Origin: Clostridiales bacterium
GTDB lineage: Bacteria > Bacillota > Clostridia > Oscillospirales > QAKW01
Direction: 5' to 3'
DNA length: 20,422 nucleotides
NCBI GenBank assembly: GCA_003343605.1
Contig: QAKW01000033.1
Coordinates: 7,504-27,925, forward strand
Part shown: positions 1 to 5,040 of the stretch, piece by piece
Position numbering within the stretch: the first letter of the stretch is position 1
How the letters are laid out: each line of letters begins with the position of its first letter
Translations under genes and position numbers: made by a program
The notes under the pieces: generated by a model
Databases searched by the model: none
Seen by the model: the letters and a program-made list of their open reading frames with translations, nothing else
Told to the model about the DNA's origin: nothing

Positions 1-597
1 TGATTGAATGGCGTAGGCATTGATTTTGATCGTCATCTCTTTGATCGAATCGAGCTGAGAATTGGTCACCATGCCGGGAACGGTGATGTTTTCAAAGAGG
101 GCATCGAGCGCTACATCCTGATCGGGCGCAGCAACAGCTTCCTTATACCAGAATTCATAGGTGCGGGTATTGGCCGCGGGATCTTCTGTATTGCCCTTAT
201 AGATCCAATTGCTGCTGTTATAGCCGCCGAAGATACTTGTTAAATCTGCACCGGTGGGCGCAAAGATCGCATCCAGCTCGGCTGCCTTGCTGAAGGTAAC
301 GGTCATGCGGAGATAAGAGGCTTCACTGTTTTTAAGCACGGTAACCTGAGGATCTTTATGGTAAGTATGGCCGGGCAGAAGCTTGTAGCTGTTGGCTTCG
401 ACTCGGCCGGCACCTTCAACAAGAGTGCCATCGGGATTTGCTTTGGCTTCATCCAGCTTGATGGCTACAGAGCCAACGGTAAAGGTATTTACCACCTCAT
501 CTGTAGAGGTCAGGTAGGCCATGGTTCCCAATACCGAAGCGGCCACAAGCAGTACCGCACAGAGCATCAGAAACAGCGCTTTGCTTTTTGTTTTCAT
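1..597 (-). CDS. TasA/CalY-like secreted protein with SipW-type signal peptide (3' end outside window)
   Basis: Reading the minus strand from the ATG at 597 gives 199 codons with no stop before the window edge, so the C-terminus is missing. The N-terminus is a signal peptide: basic MKTKSK, a hydrophobic stretch at about residues 7-24, then GTMAYLTSTDEVVNTFTVGS at 24-43. An AYLT(S/D)TDEV.NTFTVG stretch is typical of proteins matured by SipW-type signal peptidases (TasA, CalY/camelysin and relatives). The rest (YLRMTVTF, NWIYKG, YEFWYKE) resembles the beta-rich body of that family. In Bacillus TasA forms extracellular matrix fibres; a similar fibre or surface role here is inference. A strong ribosome-binding site AGGAGG (607-612) precedes the ATG. 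It follows the SipW-type peptidase gene by 53 bp and is the third visible gene of the operon downstream of the invertible promoter. The family call is fairly safe; the exact product is not. Confidence 0.85.
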   Translation of the reverse strand, partial: MKTKSKALFLMLCAVLLVAASVLGTMAYLTSTDEVVNTFTVGSVAIKLDEAKANPDGTLVEGAGRVEANSYKLLPGHTYHKDPQVTVLKNSEASYLRMTVTFSKAAELDAIFAPTGADLTSIFGGYNSSNWIYKGNTEDPAANTRTYEFWYKEAVAAPDQDVALDALFENITVPGMVTNSQLDSIKEMTIKINAYAIQS

Positions 598-650
598 CTT
601 AAAAATCCTCCTAAAAGTTTTATATATTGGGAGCCTTTCGGCGTTGCCCC

Positions 651-1205
651 TTATTGCCGGCCGCCGGAAAAGGGCGGCACTTTTTCCGCCGCAGTCTTTC
701 TTTTACCCGAAAATAAATCGGGAAGAAAAACAAGCAGCAGGAGGATTGCACATGCTGCAATCGCGATATACATCCCCGGCGGATGCTGAATATAATGTGC
801 GAAATAGCCTAAATAGGGTATTGCTAATATGGGTTTTCCAATAATGTTTTTATAATGAACGCCTTTTCCGCCGTCTTCGGCTTCGTTGGCGTCTCCCTTG
901 GTTCGGAAGCGAATGACCGACGCATCTGTTTCATCTGGAATCACCGCAACGATACGATGCGTTACGATGGTATCTTCATCAAGCATAAAGGTAATCACAT
1001 CACCTGTTTTCAGCTTTTTATAATCCACGGATTTCACATAGATCAGAGATCCGGTGTGAAAGGCAGGCTCCATGGAGCCTGATAATACCGTATAAACTTT
1101 GAGCCCCAAAAGCCGCACACCGGCGAGAGCTACTGCAATCAGTACCACCAGAAAAACCAAAAAGGTCGTAACAATATTCCATATTTTATTGCGTTTCGAT
1201 TTCAC
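651..1205 (-). CDS. sipW: SipW-type (ER-type) signal peptidase I
   Basis: This 184-aa membrane protein should remove the signal peptide of the TasA-like protein encoded next to it. It has an N-terminal membrane segment (about residues 10-33) and the nucleophile motif SGSMEP with Ser44. The general-base motif is VTHRIV with His83 where bacterial P-type enzymes carry Lys. TKGDAN (Asp105) follows, and a second membrane segment lies near residues 144-162. Ser/His instead of Ser/Lys places it in the eukaryote/archaea-like S26B branch, as in Bacillus SipW. The start is a GTG at 1205, preceded by GAAAGG (RC of 1214-1219); it directly precedes a basic MKSKRNK N-terminus. The symbol is given by family resemblance and neighbourhood. 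A different, P-type signal peptidase lies at 18906-19421, so this one is probably a dedicated enzyme. Confidence 0.92.
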   Translation of the reverse strand: MKSKRNKIWNIVTTFLVFLVVLIAVALAGVRLLGLKVYTVLSGSMEPAFHTGSLIYVKSVDYKKLKTGDVITFMLDEDTIVTHRIVAVIPDETDASVIRFRTKGDANEAEDGGKGVHYKNIIGKPILAIPYLGYFAHYIQHPPGMYIAIAACAILLLLVFLPDLFSGKRKTAAEKVPPFSGGRQ

Positions 1206-1225
1206 GTTCGGTTCCTTTCTGCATT

Positions 1226-1254
1226 GTTATCAACCTATCCTGTAGGCTGATAAC
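1226..1254 (-). promoter_or_regulatory. Intercistronic hairpin between the Cys-rich gene and sipW
   Basis: On the minus strand GTTATCAGCCTA pairs with TAGGTTGATAAC around a 5-nt loop, 12 base pairs including one G-U wobble. It starts 4 nt after the stop of the 72-aa gene and ends about 20 nt before the sipW start. No U-tract follows, so it is not a normal intrinsic terminator. It could be an mRNA processing or stabilising element that sets the ratio of the first gene to sipW. The structure is seen; the role is inference. Confidence 0.6.
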
Positions 1255-1258
1255 AAGA

Positions 1259-1477
1259 TTATTCCTCAAATGTTAAATCTGCTTTTTGGCCGGAATATAA
1301 ACATTGAACTTGAGGATCTTTCGATTCTAATTTGCTGTAGCATTCCCTGCAAAGCTGGCCGCACCCAGGTACATAACACGCTCTGGCCGCCACCGGAGCA
1401 GAGCGCGGAACGCTGGTTTTTACGCCGCAAAGGATACAGGTTTCATAGATTTCTTTTTGTTGATTGTAATCTTTCAA
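1259..1477 (-). CDS. Small Cys-rich protein of unknown function, first gene of the switch operon
   Basis: This 72-aa product is not one I recognise. It contains seven cysteines (14, 17, 34, 39, 43, 46, 59) in the pattern CxxC...C(4)CxxxCxxC...C, including PGCGQLCREC, which suggests one or two small zinc-binding folds. There is no signal peptide or membrane segment, so it is probably cytoplasmic. The start is a TTG at 1477, chosen because a strong GGAGG (RC of 1485-1489) lies 7 nt upstream and no in-frame ATG exists nearby. It is the first gene after the promoter in the invertible segment, with a leader of about 134 nt that includes the left inverted repeat. It is followed 53 bp later by sipW. 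A regulatory role in the same operon is possible but nothing here proves it. Confidence 0.75.
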   Translation of the reverse strand: MKDYNQQKEIYETCILCGVKTSVPRSAPVAARACYVPGCGQLCRECYSKLESKDPQVQCLYSGQKADLTFEE

Positions 1478-1496
1478 TGATGATCCTCCAAAAAAT

Positions 1497-1566
1497 ACAT
1501 AATTTATATTATGTTGTATAGTGGTATACCTGTATCAAAAGAAAAACCACATAATTTATATTATGT
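1497..1566 (+). repeat. Left inverted repeat of the invertible segment (IRL)
   Basis: This is identical over 70 bp to the reverse complement of 1833-1902. It carries two direct copies of an 18-bp near-palindrome, ACATAAT-n4-ATTATGT, at 1497-1514 and 1549-1566, 52 bp apart (about five helical turns). The inner copy extends to a 10-bp-arm palindrome, ACCACATAAT-TTAT-ATTATGTGGT, at 1546-1569. Between the copies sits a small palindrome GGTATACC at 1523-1530. Core sites with short inverted arms around a small spacer are what tyrosine recombinases bind. Confidence 0.95.
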
Positions 1567-1617
1567 GGTATTCTTAAATAAACAGAACCATTCCGCTCTG
1601 CTATACATAGCTCTTTT

Positions 1618-1645
1618 AGTATAACAAATATGAGAATTATTTCAA
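1618..1645 (-). promoter_or_regulatory. Sigma-A promoter inside the invertible segment, facing the sipW operon
   Basis: On the minus strand TTGAAA (RC of 1640-1645) is followed after 16 bp by TATACT (RC of 1618-1623). An extended -10 TG-T directly precedes the -10. This is close to the sigma-A consensus. The predicted start near 1611 gives a leader of about 134 nt before the TTG at 1477, running through the left inverted repeat. In the flipped orientation the same promoter would lie at 1754-1781 on the plus strand and read into the 3' end of the recombinase gene. Confidence 0.85.
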
Positions 1646-1706
1646 GTATTTTTGCTTAATTTTTTTAATTTCTTCTAAAAGTAAGATCTTTTGGCATTTA
1701 ATCGCA

Positions 1707-1770
1707 GCACAACAGCACCCTCGTGAAGCCTAACTTTGTAAAAGGCAGGATGAGGGTGTATTTGTCGTGC
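1707..1770 (+). other. Long imperfect hairpin within the invertible segment
   Basis: GCAC (1707-1710) pairs with GTGC (1767-1770), ACA (1712-1714) with TGT (1763-1765), and CACCCTC (1716-1722) with GAGGGTG (1752-1758). An inner stem is formed by GCCT (1728-1731) and AGGC (1743-1746). The structure could form in RNA from either strand. There is no U-tract directly after it, so it is not a simple terminator. No known riboswitch class was recognised and no good plus-strand promoter was found upstream. Confidence 0.55.
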
Positions 1771-1776
1771 AATACC

Positions 1777-1817
1777 AGAGTAGCCGGTGCTTTTAACGGC
1801 TGCTCTTTCTTTTTTAT
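1777..1817 (+). terminator. Intrinsic terminator in the invertible segment, active on the plus strand as sequenced
   Basis: AGAGTAGCCG (1777-1786) pairs with CGGCTGCTCT (1797-1806) over 10 bp with one G-U wobble and a 10-nt loop. It is followed by TTCTTTTTTAT. In this orientation it stops plus-strand transcripts before the right repeat and the recombinase gene. After inversion it would sit at about 1582-1622 on the minus strand and stop transcripts arriving from the recombinase side before they reach the operon. Confidence 0.8.
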
Positions 1818-1832
1818 CACCTTATGATTAAT

Positions 1833-1902
1833 ACATAATATAAATTATGTGGTTTTTCTTTTGATACAGGTATACCACTATACAACATAATATAAATTAT
1901 GT
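1833..1902 (-). repeat. Right inverted repeat of the invertible segment (IRR)
   Basis: This is the exact reverse complement of 1497-1566 over 70 bp. It has the same two palindromic cores, here at 1833-1850 and 1885-1902, again 52 bp apart. It ends 13 bp before the last codon (stop at 1916-1918) of the tyrosine recombinase gene. Confidence 0.95.
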
Positions 1903-1915
1903 GGTATTTTCTTTT

Positions 1916-2752
1916 TTAAACCACAAGCCCCAACCGCTCAATTTTCCGGCGGTGTTCAAAATAAGTGGTCATGATATAAATCCGTGTGGTATTGATGCTG
2001 CTATGGCCGAGAATATCAGCCAGTTTGGCGATGTCTTTCTCAATGCTGTAAAAGGTGCGGGCAAAAAGTTTGCGCAGGTTGTGGGGGAATACCTTCTCTG
2101 CATGAACGCGCGCTGCGGCACATAGCCGTTTCATTTCCGCCCAGATGTTGCTGCGGTTGAGGGGCCTGCCGCTACGGGTGCGAAAGATGATGCCGTTTGT
2201 AATGCCGCGCCGTTTTGCATAATTTAATAATAATTTTCTTAATTTTCCCGGAATAAGGATGTTCCGGGTTTTGTTTTTGGAAGAAACGGTTACAGTGCCG
2301 GCACTTACGGCCTCTACCGTGAAATATTGCAGTTCTGAAACACGGATCCCGGTGCTGCAGAGCGTTTCGATGATCAGGCACAGGCGTGGATTAGTGGCAG
2401 ATGCGTTGATCAGCCGCAAATATTCCGTCTTGGTCAGTTCCTTTTTTTCAGAAGCGTAAATCTGCTGCTGTAATTTCAGACTTTTAACTTTGCAGTCTTC
2501 CCAGCCGAGAAAAGAGAATAAACTACCCAGTGAAGCCAGTTTGGAATTGACCGAGCGAACCGCATATTGCTCGATCAGCGATTGCTTATAGGCTAAAACA
2601 AGATCTTTTTTGATGGGGTTTCCTTCGGCAAAAATTTTAAACATCCTTACATCGTGCAGATATTTTTCTATCGTGATCATGCTTTTTTCCCCACGGATTA
2701 GGTGTTTTTGAAAAGCATCTATTTTTTCTTCGGTCAGAATTCTTTCTTCCAT
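1916..2752 (-). CDS. Tyrosine recombinase (integrase family), likely invertase of the adjacent switch
   Basis: This 278-aa protein has the two-domain layout of XerC/D-like tyrosine recombinases. A SAM-like core-binding domain spans about residues 10-100 and the catalytic domain about 105-278. The catalytic residues are visible: Arg137 in STGIRVSEL, a beta-hairpin Lys (159 or 161) in SKNKTRNI, His224 and Arg227 in PHNLRKLF, His250 in DILGHSSINTT, and the nucleophile Tyr259 in TRIYI. The ATG at 2752 is preceded by GGAGG. Its coding sequence ends 13 bp from the right inverted repeat, and no terminator separates it from the switch. Its most likely job is inversion of 1497-1902. Its size fits a dedicated switch recombinase rather than a phage integrase, and no phage or transposon genes are nearby. 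Family is certain; substrate is inference from position. Confidence 0.93.
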   Translation of the reverse strand: MEERILTEEKIDAFQKHLIRGEKSMITIEKYLHDVRMFKIFAEGNPIKKDLVLAYKQSLIEQYAVRSVNSKLASLGSLFSFLGWEDCKVKSLKLQQQIYASEKKELTKTEYLRLINASATNPRLCLIIETLCSTGIRVSELQYFTVEAVSAGTVTVSSKNKTRNILIPGKLRKLLLNYAKRRGITNGIIFRTRSGRPLNRSNIWAEMKRLCAAARVHAEKVFPHNLRKLFARTFYSIEKDIAKLADILGHSSINTTRIYIMTTYFEHRRKIERLGLVV

Positions 2753-2781
2753 GATTGAGCCTCCAATAAGTTCCTGAAATT

Positions 2782-2844
2782 TAGACGATAAAATCAGCCT
2801 GCCATGCTTTTGGGCGGCGTGTGAAAGGCTGATTCTATCGTCTA
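2782..2844 (-). promoter_or_regulatory. 19-bp inverted repeat upstream of the recombinase gene
   Basis: The 19-bp arms at 2782-2800 and 2826-2844 are complementary apart from one mismatch, with a 25-nt loop, and end 29 bp upstream of the recombinase ATG. No U-tract follows on the minus strand. A TACAAT (RC of 2844-2849) at its upstream edge could be a -10 element, but I see no convincing -35 at 17 bp, so the recombinase promoter is uncertain. If that start is used, most of the repeat would be in the 5' leader. Alternatives are an operator for a repressor or an attenuator. Confidence 0.55.
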
Positions 2845-2924
2845 TTGTAACCGATATCCGCTGGCGTAATCTTTATAAACCCAAAGAAAACCCTAAAAAT
2901 AAAAATTATTTTTGGGTGAAACAG

Positions 2925-2953
2925 TTGACACCGATGGCCGAGCGGGGTATACT
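2925..2953 (+). promoter_or_regulatory. Sigma-A promoter of thrS
   Basis: TTGACA (2925-2930), 17-bp spacer, TATACT (2948-2953). The predicted start is near 2960, at the beginning of the T-box leader. Confidence 0.92.
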
Positions 2954-2956
2954 GAA

Positions 2957-3217
2957 ACAAAGCGTTGATGGAAAGAGTAGCCGGGCATTACCCGCTTTCA
3001 GAGAGAAGGCCGTTTGGTGCGAGGCCTTCAGCGAGGCGTCTGGTGAAAACCGTTCCGGAGCCGCGTGTCTGAAGATTGCAGTAAGACGCGCCGGTTGCCT
3101 CACGTTATCGGGGCGCGGCTTGATAGAGCTGAAAGTGAAAATACAAGGTGGAACCGTGCATGCAATGCACCCTTGTTCAGCAAGCGGATCGTCCGTTTGC
3201 TGAACAAGGGTGTTTTT
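2957..3217 (+). ncRNA. T-box leader (Thr) upstream of thrS
   Basis: T-box leaders sense uncharged tRNA and switch between antiterminator and terminator. The leader starts with AGCGTTGATGGAAAGAGTAG, the usual 5' side of Stem I with its K-turn region. The specifier region GGTGAAAACCGTTCCGGAG (3042-3060) contains ACC (3049-3051), a Thr codon. The conserved T-box core AAGGTGGAACCGTG (3145-3158) contains the UGGA bases that pair with the tRNA acceptor end. The terminator hairpin follows at 3168-3212. The downstream gene is threonyl-tRNA synthetase, in agreement with the specifier. Stem boundaries are approximate because they were judged by eye. Confidence 0.93.
3168..3217 (+). terminator. T-box-controlled intrinsic terminator before thrS
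   Basis: Arms at 3168-3188 and 3192-3212 form a 21-bp stem with one G-U wobble and a 3-nt loop, followed by TTTTT. The 5' arm lies directly downstream of the T-box core, as expected for mutually exclusive terminator and antiterminator forms. Confidence 0.93.
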
Positions 3218-3239
3218 ATTTGAAGAAAGGAACAGAAAA

Positions 3240-4997
3240 ATGAACGTAATTTTTAAAGACGGCACTGTGGGAAAATGCAGTCCGGCGCAGGAGCTGCAGG
3301 TTCTCCGCCATACCGCGGCGCATATTCTTGCACAGGCGGTAAAGCGCCTTTATCCGCACGCTATGTTTGCCTACGGCCCGGCAACAGAACAGGGATTTTA
3401 TTATGATATGGATCTTGGAGATACAAAGCTGGCGGAAGAAGATCTGCTGAAAATTGAGGCGGAGATGCGCAAAATTATTGAGGAAAGCCTGCCGATCCGG
3501 CCTTTTTCTCTCCCGAGGAAGGAGGCAGAACAATTGATGCGGGCGCGCGGTGAAATTTATAAGCTGGAGCATATCGGCGATCTGCCGCAGGATGCGCCGG
3601 TCAGCTTTTTCAGCCAGGGGGAGTATCTGGATATGTGTGTGGGGCCTCATCTGACCAATACGAAAGACCTGAAGGCTATGAAGCTTTTGCAGCAGTCTGG
3701 TGCTTACTGGCGCGCAGATCAGAATAACCGGATGCTCACCAGGATCAGCGGAACGGCGTTTGCAACGGCAGCGGACCTTCATGAATATCTCACAGTGCTG
3801 GAAGAGGCAGAAAAACGGGATCATCGAAAAATCGGCCGGGAGATGGAGCTGTTTATGTTCAGTGAAGAAGGGCCGGGGTTTCCCTTCTTTTTGCCCGGGG
3901 GAATGGTGATTAAAAACGCGCTGATCGATTACTGGCGTAAAATTCATCGCGAAAACGGTTATCAGGAAATCGAAACGCCCATGATTATGAACCGGCATCT
4001 GTGGGAAAACAGCGGGCATTGGGCGCATTATCAGAAAAATATGTATACAACGCAGATCGATGGAGAGGATTACTGCGTCAAGCCGATGAATTGCCCGGGC
4101 GGCATTCTGGTTTACCGCAGCAAGCCCCGCAGCTACCGTGAATTGCCGATGCGCATCGGAGAGCTTGGGCTGGTTCACCGGCATGAACTGCGCGGCGCGC
4201 TGCATGGACTGTTTCGCGTTCGCTGCTTTACGCAGGATGATGCGCATATTTTTATGCGCCGCGATCAGATTGCCGATGAGATCAAAAACGTGATGAAGCT
4301 GATTGATCAGGTATACCGCCAATTTCAGTTTGACTATACGGTGGAGCTCTCAACCCGGCCGGCAGACAGCATGGGCAGTGAAGAAGACTGGGCAGATGCA
4401 ACGCAGGGATTGATCTGTGCGCTGGAAGAGCAGAAACTTCCATACACGATTCATGAGGGAGACGGTGCGTTTTACGGCCCCAAAATGGACTTCCATTTAA
4501 AAGACAGCTTGGGCCGGACCTGGCAATGCGGAACGATTCAGCTGGATTTTCAGCTCCCCCAAAATTTCGATCTGACGTATATCGATTCACAGGGCGCGCG
4601 CCGGCGGCCGATTATGATCCACCGGGTTTGCTTTGGCTCCATTGAGCGTTTTATCGGGATTCTGACCGAGCATTACGCGGGCCGCTTTCCGCTCTGGCTT
4701 GCGCCGGTGCAGATCAAGGTGATGCCCGTTTCTCAAAAGCATGCGGCTTACGCGGAAGAAGTTTACCGGGCACTGCTTTCAGCCGGTTACCGTTGCGTGC
4801 TCGACGATCGGAATGAGAAAATCGGCTATCGGATTCGCGAGGCCCGTCAGCGCGGCCGCGTTCCCTACATGGTGATTGTGGGCGATCGTGAAATGCAGCA
4901 TCAATCGGTTGCGGTGCGCGCCCGCACAACCGATCAAACGGCAGAAATGCCCCTTCAGGAATACCTGCAGCGTCTTAAAGAGGAAGCGCGTTTCTGA
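3240..4997 (+). CDS. thrS: Threonyl-tRNA synthetase lacking most of the TGS domain
   Basis: This cytoplasmic enzyme charges tRNA-Thr. The 585-aa product begins at the ATG at 3240, with AGAAAGGAA upstream. An in-frame ATG at 3210 lies inside the terminator stem and was rejected. Residues 2-10 (NVIFKDGTV) resemble the first strand of a TGS domain. The sequence then goes straight to the editing domain LRHTAAHILAQAVKRLYP (His24, His28) and DMCVGPH (Cys133, His137). About 50-60 residues of the usual 640-aa form are therefore absent. The class II catalytic core is complete: RHELRGALHG with Arg314 (motif 2), FTQDDAHIF, and IHRVCFGSIERFIG with Arg470 (motif 3). The zinc ligands Cys285, His336 and His461 are all present. 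An anticodon-binding domain follows from about residue 485. The gene is controlled by the Thr T-box. Confidence 0.96.
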   Translation: MNVIFKDGTVGKCSPAQELQVLRHTAAHILAQAVKRLYPHAMFAYGPATEQGFYYDMDLGDTKLAEEDLLKIEAEMRKIIEESLPIRPFSLPRKEAEQLMRARGEIYKLEHIGDLPQDAPVSFFSQGEYLDMCVGPHLTNTKDLKAMKLLQQSGAYWRADQNNRMLTRISGTAFATAADLHEYLTVLEEAEKRDHRKIGREMELFMFSEEGPGFPFFLPGGMVIKNALIDYWRKIHRENGYQEIETPMIMNRHLWENSGHWAHYQKNMYTTQIDGEDYCVKPMNCPGGILVYRSKPRSYRELPMRIGELGLVHRHELRGALHGLFRVRCFTQDDAHIFMRRDQIADEIKNVMKLIDQVYRQFQFDYTVELSTRPADSMGSEEDWADATQGLICALEEQKLPYTIHEGDGAFYGPKMDFHLKDSLGRTWQCGTIQLDFQLPQNFDLTYIDSQGARRRPIMIHRVCFGSIERFIGILTEHYAGRFPLWLAPVQIKVMPVSQKHAAYAEEVYRALLSAGYRCVLDDRNEKIGYRIREARQRGRVPYMVIVGDREMQHQSVAVRARTTDQTAEMPLQEYLQRLKEEARF

Positions 4998-5012
4998 TTT
5001 ACTGGAATCAAA

Positions 5013-5040
5013 AACCCCGGAGCGGCAGCACTCCGGGGTT
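5013..5040 (-). terminator. Terminator shared by convergent thrS and HD-domain gene
   Basis: AACCCCGGAG (5013-5022) pairs perfectly with CTCCGGGGTT (5031-5040) around an 8-nt loop. On the minus strand the stem is followed by TTTGATT, so it best serves the HD gene, whose stop codon overlaps it at 5040. On the plus strand only the stem's own TT follows, so it is a weaker stop for thrS, 15 bp after that gene. Confidence 0.8.

Larger units (their letters stand above)
1497..1902. other. Invertible DNA segment (phase-variable promoter switch)
   Basis: Two perfect 70-bp inverted repeats (1497-1566 and 1833-1902) enclose 266 bp without coding potential. Inside are a strong promoter on the minus strand (1618-1645), a long hairpin (1707-1770) and an intrinsic terminator on the plus strand (1777-1817). 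One side abuts the start of the Cys-rich/sipW/TasA-like operon, the other a tyrosine recombinase gene. This is the layout of known phase-variable invertible promoters (for example RecV-controlled switches in Clostridioides difficile and Mpi-controlled promoters in Bacteroides). As sequenced, the promoter faces the operon, so this copy is in the presumed ON state. Flipping maps position x to 3399 minus x. Inversion itself is inferred, not observed. Confidence 0.88.

Noticed and set aside
4..844. Plus-strand open frames at 4-243, 358-789 and 521-844
   Set aside because: They are antisense to the TasA-like and sipW genes, which have clear motifs and ribosome-binding sites.
1652..1680. Possible plus-strand promoter TTGCTT / CTAAAA in the invertible segment
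   Set aside because: The -10 matches the consensus at only 2 of 6 bases, too weak to support.
1497..1902. Insertion sequence or MITE explanation for the inverted repeats
   Set aside because: No transposase lies between the repeats and no clear target-site duplication brackets them, while the segment carries a promoter and terminator and abuts a tyrosine recombinase gene; a promoter switch fits better.
2891..2915. AT-rich hairpin (AAAAATAA / TTATTTTT) just upstream of the thrS promoter
   Set aside because: Stem is almost all A-T with a bulge and there is no transcript for it to terminate; probably promoter-region AT-richness.
2916..3203. Open frame of 95 codons on the plus strand, and a 119-codon frame on the minus strand, upstream of thrS
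   Set aside because: Both lie over the T-box leader and its terminator, whose conserved motifs explain the sequence; neither has a ribosome-binding site or recognisable protein content.
3210..3239. Upstream ATG that would extend ThrRS by 10 residues
   Set aside because: It lies in the 3' arm of the terminator stem and lacks a ribosome-binding site; the ATG at 3240 has AGAAAGGAA correctly spaced.
3216..4322. Long minus-strand open frame of 368 codons opposite thrS
   Set aside because: It is the antisense shadow of a well-supported gene, with no family motifs and no ribosome-binding site.
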